64,000 nucleotides of DNA from Paenibacillus sp. BSR1-1. GTDB lineage: Bacteria; Bacillota; Bacilli; Bacillales; Cytobacillaceae. Within the stretch, counting starts at the first letter, position 1, and each line of letters begins with the position of its first letter. The stretch is taken from assembly GCF_030403775.1 (NCBI RefSeq), contig NZ_JAQMWQ010000006.1:204879-268878 (forward strand), given 5' to 3'. Below, in pieces: positions 54,991 to 63,914 of this stretch. The notes beneath the pieces were generated by a model that saw only the letters and a program-made list of their open reading frames with translations, did no database searches and was not told where the DNA came from. A program made the position numbers and the translations under genes.

Positions 54991-55968
54991 ATGAAAAAAT
55001 GGATCTATATTGCTTTGGGTGTTTTAGTAGCAGGATTTGTTAGCTACCAATGGTATTCATCAAAAAATAGCACACAAACGGCTTCAGCCAGTGTAAGGAC
55101 TGCTGTTGTCCAACAAGGCAAATTAGAAGTGAAGATCAGTGGTTCTGGAACCGTACAGCCAGTTACGAGTGAAGATATTAAATCAAAGATTGATAACAAC
55201 GAAATAGATGAAGTGTTAGCCGCTGCAGGTGACGAAGTAAAGAAAGGGGACGAGCTTATTACGTTTACTGACGGAAGTGACCCTGTTACAGCGCCTGCTG
55301 ATGGTGTTGTCACTACCATATCTGTTACTGCAGGAGAACGTGTGACAAACGGACAAGTTGTTGCCCATTTAACAAACTACAAAGATTTACAAACCGTCGT
55401 TCAAATTGATGAACTTGATATTCCAAAAATTAAAAAAGACCAATCGGTTAGTTTAAAAGTAAATGCCTTTCCAGACCAACCGTACACTGGAAAAGTTACA
55501 GCCATTGCCGAGGAAGGGACCTCAACAAATGGAGTTTCTACCTTTGATGTAACAATCCATATCGATAAACCCGACAACCTCAAAGTCGGGATGAGTACAG
55601 AAGCCAGTATTTTAACCGCAAGTAAAGATAATGCCCTTTATGTACCACTTGATGCCATTTACACGTCCAATAATCAAAAATATGTCATTATCGCATCATC
55701 AGAAACAACAAATCAAAATTCAGGGGCCGTGCAAAAAAATGTTAAAACGGGATTAGCAAATGAAGATTATGTGGAGATTATCGATGGAGTAACGGCAGGA
55801 GAAACCGTTCAGTTACCCCAATTAGCCACAGGAAGCACCTCGAATAATGGCCAAAGAATGATGCAGGGCAGCGGCTTTGGAGGGGGATTCGGCGGTTTCG
55901 GTAACACTGGAGGCTTTAACCGCAGCGGAACCGGACAAAGGCAATTTGGTGGAAGGGGCGGAAACTAG
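54991..55968 (+). CDS. Periplasmic-adaptor (HlyD/YknX-like) subunit of MacAB-type exporter
   Basis: A 325-residue protein anchored by an N-terminal helix (about 5-22). Two biotinyl/lipoyl-like halves follow (GKLEVKISGSGTVQPVTS near 43-60 and DPVTAPADGVVTTISVTAGERV near 95-117), then a beta-barrel (GKVTAIAEEGTSTNGVSTFDVTIHI) and a membrane-proximal part. The helical hairpin that normally sits between the lipoyl halves is very short, as in YknX. The tail (about 285-325) is Gly-rich (GFGGGFGGFGNTGG). It is the first gene of an exporter operon with ATPase and permease. Confidence 0.9.
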   Translation: MKKWIYIALGVLVAGFVSYQWYSSKNSTQTASASVRTAVVQQGKLEVKISGSGTVQPVTSEDIKSKIDNNEIDEVLAAAGDEVKKGDELITFTDGSDPVTAPADGVVTTISVTAGERVTNGQVVAHLTNYKDLQTVVQIDELDIPKIKKDQSVSLKVNAFPDQPYTGKVTAIAEEGTSTNGVSTFDVTIHIDKPDNLKVGMSTEASILTASKDNALYVPLDAIYTSNNQKYVIIASSETTNQNSGAVQKNVKTGLANEDYVEIIDGVTAGETVQLPQLATGSTSNNGQRMMQGSGFGGGFGGFGNTGGFNRSGTGQRQFGGRGGN

Positions 55969-56678
55969 TGGTGAGACCGATTATCCAAATTAGTAATTTA
56001 ATGAAAACCTATAAACTCGGTGGTGAAACGGTTCATGCCTTAAATAATGTTTCTCTTGAGATCGAAAAAGGAGAATTTTTAGCTATTATCGGTCCTTCAG
56101 GTTCAGGTAAATCAACCTTAATGAACATGATTGGCTGCCTGGACCGACCGAATGCCGGTAAATATCTCCTTGATGGTAAGGATATTGGAAAAATGAATGA
56201 TAATCAGTTAGCAACGATTCGGAATCAAAAAATCGGATTTATTTTTCAAAACTTTAACCTATTAACAAAATTAACCGCACTTGAAAATGTGGAACTGCCC
56301 ATGTTATATAGAGGTGTTCCCGCAAAAGAGCGGCGGGAGAGAGCGTTAGCGGGCCTTAGTAAGGTTGGATTGAAAGAGCGGGCAGGACATTTACCAACAC
56401 AGCTTTCAGGTGGCCAGCAGCAGCGGGTAGCGATTGCTAGAGCCCTTGTTGGAAATCCTGCAATCCTACTCGCTGATGAACCGACAGGTGCGCTTGACAG
56501 CAAAACCAGCAAAGAAATACTGCAAGTAATGAAAGAATTAAACGAGTTAGGCCATACGATTGTTTTAATTACCCACGATTTAGCGATTGCTAAAGAAGCA
56601 AGGCGAATGGTCAGCATTCAGGACGGACAGCTTCAGGAGAATGGGGGTGAACTCATTGGGAATTTTGCAATCTATTAA
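55968..56678 (+). CDS. ABC transporter ATP-binding protein (MacB/YknY-like)
   Basis: The 236-residue ATPase has Walker A GPSGSGKSTLM, the LolD/MacB-type FIFQNFNLLTKLTALENVELP, signature LSGGQQQRVAIARAL and Walker B ILLADEPTGALD. It drives the mechanotransmission-type permease encoded next. It overlaps the stop of the adaptor gene at GTG 55968, with GGAAGGGG upstream; GTG 55971 is equally possible. Confidence 0.93.
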   Translation: MVRPIIQISNLMKTYKLGGETVHALNNVSLEIEKGEFLAIIGPSGSGKSTLMNMIGCLDRPNAGKYLLDGKDIGKMNDNQLATIRNQKIGFIFQNFNLLTKLTALENVELPMLYRGVPAKERRERALAGLSKVGLKERAGHLPTQLSGGQQQRVAIARALVGNPAILLADEPTGALDSKTSKEILQVMKELNELGHTIVLITHDLAIAKEARRMVSIQDGQLQENGGELIGNFAIY

Positions 56679-57822
56679 AATGGCATTGCGGAGCATTCAA
56701 AGTAATAAACTAAGGTCAGCATTAACCATGCTCGGCATGATCATTGGTGTTTCCTCCGTCATCGTGCTTGTCTCTATAGCCCAAGGTTCGGCAAAGAACG
56801 TAACCAGCCAAATCAATCAACTAGGGACAAATCTTTTGACAATCAATACTTTTGGCACGGATTTAACCCTAACAGAAGATAAAATAAATGTGCTAAGTAA
56901 ACTGAATGGAGTTAAAGCATTATCCCCAGTTGTTTCGGGCCGTGTAAACGTGAAGAAGGATCGTACCACCTCACAAGTTACGTTAACTGGGACTAATGCC
57001 GATTATTCCAAAGTTCGGGATACTAAGGTAAGTAATGGACGTTTTATTAACGATTTGGATATAGAATATAGACAGAAAATTGCTGTTATCGGCTCGGAAA
57101 CAGCCTCCACCTTTTTTGGTGCGGAAAATCCTGTAGGTCATTATATTCAAATTGAAGGAACATCTTTTAAAGTTGTCGGGGTTCTCGTATCTAAAGGAAG
57201 TTCCCTAGGTCAAAGCGGCGACAATGTCGTAATTGTCCCGCTAAGCACCGGACAGCGTTTAGTGAAAAGCACATCGATTAATCAAGTTTATTTACAAGGA
57301 AAAAGCGAGGATCAAATGGATTTTGTCATGAATGAAGTAGAAATGGCAATGGCTTCCATGTATCCGGGCAAAAGTGATTCCTATAGTGTGACAAACCAAC
57401 AGGATATCATGGATACGATGAGCTCTGTATCCAGTACAATGACGATGATGTTAGGCGGAATTGCCAGCATTTCCTTATTAGTTGGCGGGATTGGCATAAT
57501 GAATATCATGCTAGTTTCTGTATCAGAACGTACTAAGGAAATCGGGATTCGGAAAGCCATTGGAGCGAAAAGGCGTGATGTTCTTCTTCAATTCCTTATT
57601 GAAGCAGTCGTATTAAGTGGTGTGGGAGGTCTAATCGGCATACTAGCCGGAGTCGGAATAGGGAAAATACTTTCCTCTATTCTAAGCTTAACCGTTTCCT
57701 TTACTTCATCCGTAATGCTTTTATCCTTCTTATTCTCATTGGCTGTCGGTGTGGTATTCGGGGTGTTCCCTGCTAATAAAGCATCTAAATTAAACCCGAT
57801 TCAAGCCCTTCGTTATGAATAA
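56647..57822 (+). CDS. ABC transporter permease (MacB/YknZ-like)
   Basis: The protein of about 391 residues has an N-terminal membrane helix (KLRSALTMLGMIIGVSSVIVL), a large extracytoplasmic MacB domain (about 50-265) and three C-terminal helices with the FtsX motif VSERTKEIGIRKAIGAKRRDVLLQFLIEA. GTG 56647 follows AGGAG by seven bases; ATG 56641 is too close and TTG 56656 also possible. The start lies inside the ATPase gene. The exporter may export a toxic peptide or an antimicrobial, as B. subtilis YknWXYZ does for SdpC. Confidence 0.92.
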   Translation: MNSLGILQSIKMALRSIQSNKLRSALTMLGMIIGVSSVIVLVSIAQGSAKNVTSQINQLGTNLLTINTFGTDLTLTEDKINVLSKLNGVKALSPVVSGRVNVKKDRTTSQVTLTGTNADYSKVRDTKVSNGRFINDLDIEYRQKIAVIGSETASTFFGAENPVGHYIQIEGTSFKVVGVLVSKGSSLGQSGDNVVIVPLSTGQRLVKSTSINQVYLQGKSEDQMDFVMNEVEMAMASMYPGKSDSYSVTNQQDIMDTMSSVSSTMTMMLGGIASISLLVGGIGIMNIMLVSVSERTKEIGIRKAIGAKRRDVLLQFLIEAVVLSGVGGLIGILAGVGIGKILSSILSLTVSFTSSVMLLSFLFSLAVGVVFGVFPANKASKLNPIQALRYE

Positions 57823-57917
57823 TTAAGTTTAGGGCGGGCTCGAATATGTAGTGTCCGCTCCGTTTGCTATATAATGAATGCATTAAAATAAGCCTTTATT
57901 AAAATTGGAGAGATTAT

Positions 57918-58589
57918 ATGCGGTTATTAGTTGTAGAAGACAATCTTCCATTGTTAGAATCTATTGTCGAGCTATTATCGGATGAATTTGAAGTGGATCA
58001 AGCATCCAATGGGGAGGACGCATTGTTCTTAGCGATGCAGAATATTCATGATGCGATTGTTTTGGATGTAATGATTCCTGAAATTGACGGATTTGAAGTG
58101 CTGCAAGCCATCCGGCGGGACGGCATCAAAATACCTGTCCTATTTTTGACAGCCAGGGATTCCTTAGAGGATCGCGTAAAAGGTTTGGACTTTGGCGGTG
58201 ACGATTATTTAGTAAAGCCGTTTCAGGCTGCTGAGCTAAAAGCAAGAATTCGGGCATTATTAAGAAGAAGCGGTAGTTTAACGACCAATCAAACGATTCA
58301 GTATCGAGGAATTGAGCTGATTGGGAAGGAAAGAGATATTCAAGTCGATGGTGATTCTATTAAGCTTACCACTAAGCAATATGAGCTATTGGAATATTTA
58401 ATCCAAAACAAAGGAGCGATTTTAACAAAAGAACAAATTTATGACAGGGTTTGGGGCTTTGATTCCGATACGACAATAGCAATAGTCGAAGTGTTTATGC
58501 ACCATCTTCGTAAAAAACTAGAACCATATGGGTATCATGCAGATATCAAAACGATTCGTGGCGTAGGATATATGCTGAGCGAGGAATAG
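57918..58589 (+). CDS. OmpR-family response regulator
   Basis: A 223-residue regulator with a receiver (acidic pair VVEDN, phospho-acceptor Asp in IVLDVMIP near residue 51, Lys in DDYLVKPF near 101) and a winged-helix domain (TKQYELLEYLIQNKGAILTKEQIYDRVWG, then VEVFMHHLRKKL and TIRGVGYML). It pairs with the kinase nine bases downstream and likely controls the exporter genes upstream. Confidence 0.95.
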   Translation: MRLLVVEDNLPLLESIVELLSDEFEVDQASNGEDALFLAMQNIHDAIVLDVMIPEIDGFEVLQAIRRDGIKIPVLFLTARDSLEDRVKGLDFGGDDYLVKPFQAAELKARIRALLRRSGSLTTNQTIQYRGIELIGKERDIQVDGDSIKLTTKQYELLEYLIQNKGAILTKEQIYDRVWGFDSDTTIAIVEVFMHHLRKKLEPYGYHADIKTIRGVGYMLSEE

Positions 58590-58598
58590 AGGTATATC

Positions 58599-59867
58599 AT
58601 GTTTCGTCAAACACATATTAGACTTACTCTGTTAAACTCCTTGGTCTTTATCATTTTGATTAGCATCCTTGGCAGCATCATTTATTTTTATACAGAAAAT
58701 CGAATTTATAAGGATGTTAATCAATCGTTGATGGAATCCCTTAACCATATTGAAGTCCAAGACCAACGGCCGCCCGGGATAAGTGGTAAGCATGATATAG
58801 AAGGTGCTGGACCGAGATTCATTCGGAGAGACCCGCGAATCATGACCTTGATTTGGGATGACAATAACAATCTTTTAGCAGAACAAAACCGGGAATCTGA
58901 GCTTTTTCAAGATAAGGAAAAATTTATTCGCCCGAAAAAGTTAAAAACTTTGCAGGATGTTGATGTAGAGAACTTTTCGTATCGATATATAGCTTTTAAA
59001 GTGGATACTCCTGTATTGGGGAAAATAACTGTTCAATTCATTCGTAATGTGAACTCAGAAAAGGAATTGTTGGATAGGCTTTTGTTAATTATGCTTATAG
59101 GCTGTGGGCTTGGAATTATCTGTGCGATTGTGGCGGGTTATTTCTTGGCTGGCAAGGCGCTGGTCCCGATTAAAAACGCCTGGCAAAAGCAGCAGGAATT
59201 TGTATCTGACGCTTCACATGAGCTAAGGACGCCGCTCGCAGTTATCCAGGCAAAGACGGATTTATTGTTCCGAAGTCCTTCCGCCACCGTACAGGATAAA
59301 ATACTCGATGTGTCTGCGATTTCTACCGAATCAAGACGCATGTCCAAGCTGGTAGCTAACCTTTTAACGCTGGCACGATCTGACTCCGATCAAATCGAAA
59401 TGAAGAAAGATTCGTTTCAGTTGGATGCCCTTATAAAGGAAATCCTCCAACACTATGAAGAAATCGCGATGTACCAAGAAAAGTCGCTTCGGTTAGAAGC
59501 TAATGAACCAGTTAAATTTTATGCGGACAAAGAAAGGATTCATCAGCTGATTGTTATTTTGTTAGATAATGCGATGAAATACACAAACGAAGGAGGGGAT
59601 ATCCTGCTTTCCTGCAGGCAGACCCATTCTTCGATTATCTTAGAGGTAAAGGATAATGGAATCGGTATTCCTGAAAAAGATATACCTAAAATCTTTGACC
59701 GTTTTTATCAAAGTGATAAAGCCCGGACAGCCGCTGAAGGAACCGGTCTTGGATTATCCATCGCCAAATGGATCATTGAGAAACATCATGGAAAAACAAA
59801 AGTTCAAAGCACCCTTGGAAAGGGTACGACAATTGAAATCATTTTCCCAAGAACCCAAAAAAATTAA
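58599..59867 (+). CDS. Sensor histidine kinase
   Basis: The 422-residue kinase has two membrane helices (about 10-30 and 160-185) with an extracytoplasmic domain of about 130 residues between them. The phosphorylation site is in FVSDASHELRTPLAVI near residue 207, followed by N-box IVILLDNAMKYT, KDNGIGIPEKDIPKIFDRFYQ and GTGLGLSIAKWI. No clear HAMP domain is seen between the second helix and the H-box, though a short linker is present. It is cotranscribed with the response regulator. Confidence 0.94.
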   Translation: MFRQTHIRLTLLNSLVFIILISILGSIIYFYTENRIYKDVNQSLMESLNHIEVQDQRPPGISGKHDIEGAGPRFIRRDPRIMTLIWDDNNNLLAEQNRESELFQDKEKFIRPKKLKTLQDVDVENFSYRYIAFKVDTPVLGKITVQFIRNVNSEKELLDRLLLIMLIGCGLGIICAIVAGYFLAGKALVPIKNAWQKQQEFVSDASHELRTPLAVIQAKTDLLFRSPSATVQDKILDVSAISTESRRMSKLVANLLTLARSDSDQIEMKKDSFQLDALIKEILQHYEEIAMYQEKSLRLEANEPVKFYADKERIHQLIVILLDNAMKYTNEGGDILLSCRQTHSSIILEVKDNGIGIPEKDIPKIFDRFYQSDKARTAAEGTGLGLSIAKWIIEKHHGKTKVQSTLGKGTTIEIIFPRTQKN

Positions 59868-59886
59868 ATTTGGGTTCTTTTTTTAA
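59851..59886 (+). terminator. Terminator after kinase gene
   Basis: AAGAACCCAAA and TTTGGGTTCTT form the stem, overlapping the kinase stop codon, and a T-run follows. Confidence 0.82.
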
Positions 59887-59967
59887 GAAAATCTTAAGGA
59901 AACCCCTTCATAATATGCTTATTAAATTGTCCAAAAACAGCATGGAATTTGAAGGGAGAAAATTTAT

Positions 59968-60504
59968 ATGAAAAAAATGAGAAGAGCCCATTTGTGGATC
60001 GGCTTAATTACTTCTGTTTTAATCTTAATGGAGTCGATTACGGGACTGCTGATGAACGAACCTTGGCTCATTGGACAAGCCCAGGTTGAAGGAGGCCGCG
60101 GTAATTTCCAACCAGGACAATTCAACCAAAGACAATTTAATCGAGGTCAATTTAATCAAGACCAAGGAGGCCAGGGGACGAGTCAAAATTCAGGACAAGC
60201 GAACAGTCAAACACCAGGACAGGCGAATGGTCAATTCCAAAGACCACCAGGTGTTGGGAATAACGGTAACTTCGCTTTCAGAACACGAGGTGAAGGTATG
60301 GGCCAGGGCTCAATCTTAAGCACGATTAGGGGTCTGCATGAAGGGAGAATTGGCAATACAAACATCAAATGGTTGATCGATCTTACTGCAATTGCCATGA
60401 TTTTTTTAACGGGGTCAGGTATCTATTTATCACTTAAAGTTCTCAGTGCCGATCGAAAAAGAAGAAAACGTCAAGAAGAAGATTTTGAGGTATTAGTAGA
60501 TTAA
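59968..60504 (+). CDS. PepSY-associated membrane protein with Gln/Asn/Gly-rich loop
   Basis: The 178-residue protein has an N-terminal helix (HLWIGLITSVLILMESITGLLM), a low-complexity outer part of about 80 residues with repeated QFNQ, RGQFNQ and GQANSQ units, and a second helix near 133-152 (LIDLTAIAMIFLTGSGIYLSL). The two helices resemble the PepSY-associated TM family. The Gln/Gly-rich segment is close in style to the tail of the adaptor protein upstream (54991-55968), so both may work in the same envelope system. AAGGGAG precedes the ATG. Confidence 0.8.
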   Translation: MKKMRRAHLWIGLITSVLILMESITGLLMNEPWLIGQAQVEGGRGNFQPGQFNQRQFNRGQFNQDQGGQGTSQNSGQANSQTPGQANGQFQRPPGVGNNGNFAFRTRGEGMGQGSILSTIRGLHEGRIGNTNIKWLIDLTAIAMIFLTGSGIYLSLKVLSADRKRRKRQEEDFEVLVD

Positions 60505-60511
60505 TAAATGG

Positions 60512-60548
60512 GAAAAGCACACGGGTGAATGCCCCATGTGCTTTTCAT
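60512..60548. terminator. Bidirectional terminator
   Basis: AAAAGCACA..GGG and CCC..TGTGCTTTT form a stem between the two convergent genes. Confidence 0.75.
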
Positions 60549-60552
60549 AATT

Positions 60553-61440
60553 CTATTCTACAATGATAGTTCCTTTAAACATTTGCATTCCGCAGCTAAA
60601 GGTATATTCCCCTGATTTGTCCGGTGTAAAGGTAAGATTGGTTGTACCGGTCTTAAGGTTAACCTTATTAATATTAAAATCTGGAATCATAAAAGTGGAT
60701 AAACAACTGTTCTCAAGCGGATTTTTGATTTCCAGTTCAACAGGCACTCCTTTTTTAACTCTGATTACGTTAGGGCTATATCCCTTTTCGGTTACAAGCA
60801 TTTTTACTTTTGGAGTTTGTTCCTTTGTCACATCTACTTCTGTATTTGCAGTCTCCTTAGTGGTTTGAGTTTGGGTTTGAGCTTGAGCGGTTTCTGTTTG
60901 GCCTGGTATTTTGACCATATCGCTCGAATACATGTATAAAAATAAGGAAACAAGCACGATTCCTGCACCAATAATCGCATATGGTGACAGTTCTTCGACA
61001 TTTAATGAGTATTTACTATTTGTCGCTACAAAAATATAAACAATGACAAAACCGATGATAAGAATATAAAAACCAACTAAAATACCTAATAAAATTGAAG
61101 GGTTTATAAATTGAAGAAATACTCCGAGTATCGCGCCATTAATACCACCTAACAAACCCGCAATTGAGCCCATTAATATTGCCAATAATCCAATTGGATG
61201 TCCGGCTAAGAACCCAATAACGAATCCAATTATCATACTGACTCCCACGACAAGAAAGGTCTCCCCGGATAAAATGCCGATGATACTCCCTGAAAGCAGG
61301 CCGGTGATAACCGCTATGACCATACTAATCATGACACCTTGTGTTCCTGCCAGTTTGGTTTTATTGTGGTAAACTAGAAAAATGGAATATCCTGAGCAAA
61401 TCGTAACAATAGCTGCTGAAATAATCGAAAAAATGTCCAT
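60553..61440 (-). CDS. Membrane protein with C-terminal cupredoxin domain
   Basis: The 295-residue protein has about six membrane helices in the first 180 residues, of a Gly-rich type with GxxxG patterns (IGFVIGFLAGHPIGLLAILMGSIAGLLGG). A Gln/Thr linker (about 183-205) leads to a cupredoxin-like domain (about 210-295). Possible copper ligands are Cys245 or so in ENSCLSTFMI and Cys and Met in FSCGMQM; the usual His is not seen at the first site. The gene stands alone, opposite to the PepSY gene. Copper storage or sensing in the envelope is plausible. Confidence 0.82.
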   Translation of the reverse strand: MDIFSIISAAIVTICSGYSIFLVYHNKTKLAGTQGVMISMVIAVITGLLSGSIIGILSGETFLVVGVSMIIGFVIGFLAGHPIGLLAILMGSIAGLLGGINGAILGVFLQFINPSILLGILVGFYILIIGFVIVYIFVATNSKYSLNVEELSPYAIIGAGIVLVSLFLYMYSSDMVKIPGQTETAQAQTQTQTTKETANTEVDVTKEQTPKVKMLVTEKGYSPNVIRVKKGVPVELEIKNPLENSCLSTFMIPDFNINKVNLKTGTTNLTFTPDKSGEYTFSCGMQMFKGTIIVE

Positions 61441-61548
61441 ATTAATCTCCTCTTATGTTGCTAGGGTTTATTAGATTAAACAACATAAGAATATTATAAA
61501 TGCAAATATGTCACTAGGAGTTATGGGCAATTGAACGTTTTATGAATA

Positions 61549-61689
61549 TTAAGGCTTTGAGTGATTTTCTTTATCTAGTGTATTTTTATAAATGCGTTTT
61601 AGGGTTTCATTTTGCATTCTAATCAATTCAAGCAATAATTCTTTTTCTTCTTCCTCCTGCTCGAGTTCATCCTTGTCTTCTTTTTTCAT
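61549..61689 (-). CDS. Small charged protein
   Basis: The ATG at 61689 follows GGGGTGATTTGC and gives 46 residues (MKKEDKDELEQEEEEKELLL at the start) of acidic helix. A longer open frame to 61812 runs into the proS promoter and is not used. It has no domain match that I recognise. Confidence 0.5.
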   Translation of the reverse strand: MKKEDKDELEQEEEEKELLLELIRMQNETLKRIYKNTLDKENHSKP

Positions 61690-61790
61690 GCAAATCACCC
61701 CGTAATTCCTAATTATTTGCATTTTACCCGATTTATCTATATGTTGAAAGTGGTAATTTGGTTGTAATGAAAAATATCCCAAAATAAGAT

Positions 61791-61819
61791 TTGACTTTTT
61801 GGATTGGGACATATATAAT
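61791..61819 (+). promoter_or_regulatory. Sigma-A promoter of proS
   Basis: TTGACT and TATAAT lie 17 bases apart, with a start expected near 61826, just before the T-box leader. Confidence 0.8.
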
Positions 61820-61825
61820 TTTCAA

Positions 61826-62068
61826 AAAATACTATTGAAACATTGACGAGGACTAGTAAATTGAAACGGTCTTACAAAGAGAGGAAACCATTGGTGCGAG
61901 GTTTCTTAAGATCCTCATTTGAACCTGCCTCTGAGTTCTGTATCGGATATTTTGAAGATACATGCGGATAAAATCCGTTATCATGCAAAGAGTTTAAAGC
62001 AATTGCTTTATAAATTTAGGGTGGTACCGCCAGGCCTTGGTCCCTTTTTAGGATCAAGGCCTTTTTAT
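61826..62068 (+). promoter_or_regulatory. T-box leader of proS
   Basis: The conserved T-box AGGGTGGTACCGC lies at 62018-62030. The intrinsic terminator follows directly: GGCCTTG and CAAGGCC with a T-run at 62033-62066. The part before it is rich in paired segments of stem I type. Proline codon CCT occurs at 61924-61926 and 61928-61930, and one may be the specifier, but I could not fold the stem with confidence. Uncharged tRNA-Pro would favour the antiterminator and so proS expression. Confidence 0.92.
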
Positions 62069-62071
62069 ATT

Positions 62072-62277
62072 GAAAAGCGGAAGCGCACGTTTAGCGGCGT
62101 ATGGCCTCCTCGGAAAAGCTAACGCTTTTCCTTCGTGCGATGTCAATGCTGCCGAAGCATTCCTTGTGGAGCGCTTCGACTGAGATAAAGGAAACACGAA
62201 GAGCGGCAGCGATTCGATGTTGACTTATCGTAGGGAGAAGAGCGAAGGACACTAGCCGCTGGGCGCTGGAGCTAGAC
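62072..62277. repeat. 206-bp structured intergenic repeat element
   Basis: The element runs from GAAAAGCGGAAGCGC to GGCGCTGGAGCTAGAC. Its ends are imperfect inverted repeats (AGC...AGCGC with GCGCT...GCT). Inside are hairpins such as GGAAAAGC/GCTTTTCC and GAAGC/GCTTC. I recognise this type of end sequence as a common dispersed intergenic repeat of Bacillus genomes, by memory. It contains no gene. It is richer in GC than its surroundings. Confidence 0.75.
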
Positions 62278-62327
62278 TATTCTCAAAGTCGAAATTTTAA
62301 TTAAATATTATCAATGAGGTGTCAAAA

Positions 62328-63758
62328 ATGGCAAAGGAATTTGTAAAAGACGTAACCAGCATGGACGAGGATTTCGCCCAGTGGTATACAGATGTTGTCA
62401 CAAAAGCTGATTTAATTGATTATTCAAGCGTCCGCGGTTCGATGATTATCCGCCCATACGGTTATGCTTTATGGGATAATATTAAAAATGAACTTGACCG
62501 CCGCATTAAAGAAACAGGGCATGAAAATGTATATATGCCATTATTCATCCCAGAAAGCCTGCTTCAAAAAGAAAAGGATCATGTTGAAGGTTTTGCTCCT
62601 GAAGTAGCGTGGGTAACACATGGCGGTTCTGAAGAATTGGCTGAGAGATTAGTTGTCCGTCCGACTTCTGAGGTTTTATTCTGCGAGCATTACAAAAATA
62701 TCATCCATTCCTATAGAGATTTACCAAAGCTATATAACCAATGGGCTAACGTAGTCCGCTGGGAAAAAACAACACGTCCATTCTTGCGGACATTAGAGTT
62801 CTTATGGCAGGAAGGTCACACGGCCCATGCGACAGATGAGGACGCGATGGAAGAAACAATTAAAATGCTGAATGTGTATGCAGCCATTTGTGAAGAAATT
62901 CTTGCGATTCCGGTTGTAAAAGGACAAAAGACTGAAAAGGAAAAATTTGCTGGAGCCAAAGCGACTTTTACAATTGAAAGCTTGATGCATGACGGAAAAG
63001 CATTACAGTCTGGAACTTCCCATCACTTTGGAACAGGATTTGCTGAAGCATTCGGCATTCAATATACAGACAAAGAAGGTAAGCTTCAATATGTTCACCA
63101 AACATCATGGGGCTTTACAACCAGAATTATTGGAGCACTAATCATGGTTCACGGCGACGACCGCGGCCTTGTGATTCCACCAAAAGCAGCACCTACTCAA
63201 GTCATGATAGTGCCAATTGCGCAGCATAAAGAAGGCGTGCTTGATTTTGCCTATGATTTGAAAAATTCACTTGGGGCGGTTGCTCGTGTTGATATTGATG
63301 CCAGCGACAAAAAACCAGGCTGGAAATTCAATGAGTACGAAATGAAGGGAATTCCAGTTCGTCTGGAAGTCGGACCTAAGGACATTGAGAACAAGCAAGT
63401 TGTCTTAGTAAGACGGGATACATTAGAAAAGGTAATTGTTTCTTTGGATCAATTAGAAACAAAATTAGTTGAATTATTGGATGACATTCAAAGCAATTTA
63501 TACAACAAAGCCTTGAATCATCGTGAAGAAAGAACCACTGTTGCTTTGACACTTGCTGAATTAAAGGAATCACTGGAAGCAAAACCAGGCTTTATCAAAG
63601 CAATGTGGTGCGGCGAGTTAGCCTGCGAGGAAAAAATTAAAGAAGACACGACGGCAACATCTCGTTGTATCCCATTCGAGCAGGAAAAACTGTCTGAAAA
63701 CTGTGTTTGCTGCGGAAAAGAAGCAGATAAGATGGTTTATTGGGCAAAAGCATACTAA
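62328..63758 (+). CDS. proS: Prolyl-tRNA synthetase, short (eukaryote/archaeal-like) type
   Basis: The 476-residue class-II synthetase has the short ProS form without the bacterial editing insertion. Motifs are [58 protein letters not shown], and a C-terminal extension ending in a Cys cluster ([19 protein letters not shown]) and the terminal Tyr. ATG 62328 follows GAGGTG, which itself contains a GTG at 62319 that is not the start. The T-box leader supports a proline-tRNA role. B. subtilis has the long bacterial form instead. Confidence 0.96.
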   Translation: MAKEFVKDVTSMDEDFAQWYTDVVTKADLIDYSSVRGSMIIRPYGYALWDNIKNELDRRIKETGHENVYMPLFIPESLLQKEKDHVEGFAPEVAWVTHGGSEELAERLVVRPTSEVLFCEHYKNIIHSYRDLPKLYNQWANVVRWEKTTRPFLRTLEFLWQEGHTAHATDEDAMEETIKMLNVYAAICEEILAIPVVKGQKTEKEKFAGAKATFTIESLMHDGKALQSGTSHHFGTGFAEAFGIQYTDKEGKLQYVHQTSWGFTTRIIGALIMVHGDDRGLVIPPKAAPTQVMIVPIAQHKEGVLDFAYDLKNSLGAVARVDIDASDKKPGWKFNEYEMKGIPVRLEVGPKDIENKQVVLVRRDTLEKVIVSLDQLETKLVELLDDIQSNLYNKALNHREERTTVALTLAELKESLEAKPGFIKAMWCGELACEEKIKEDTTATSRCIPFEQEKLSENCVCCGKEADKMVYWAKAY

Positions 63759-63775
63759 AAATTTCTTTTTTTATG

Positions 63776-63804
63776 GGCCATTCCATTGTGGAATGGCCTT
63801 TTTT
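63776..63804 (+). terminator. Terminator after proS
   Basis: GGCCATTCCA and TGGAATGGCC form a near-perfect stem followed by six T. Confidence 0.88.
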
Positions 63805-63851
63805 GAATAGTTTATGCTTCTTAAAAGAGATTCAAGTCGAGACATTTTATT

Positions 63852-63914
63852 TTTATCGGCGAATTTTAGGAGTTTATCAGCGATTCTGACTAGTTTATCG
63901 GCGAATTTTGGACT
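63852..63914. repeat. Three-unit array of 21-bp repeats
   Basis: TTTATCGGCGAATTTT or a close variant starts at 63852, 63873 and 63894, exactly 21 bases apart. Read on the minus strand it would give FADKLVR-like seven-residue repeats, but that frame runs through the proS terminator and shows no ribosome binding site, so no gene is called. The rest of the sequence to 64000 holds nothing I can name. Confidence 0.75.
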
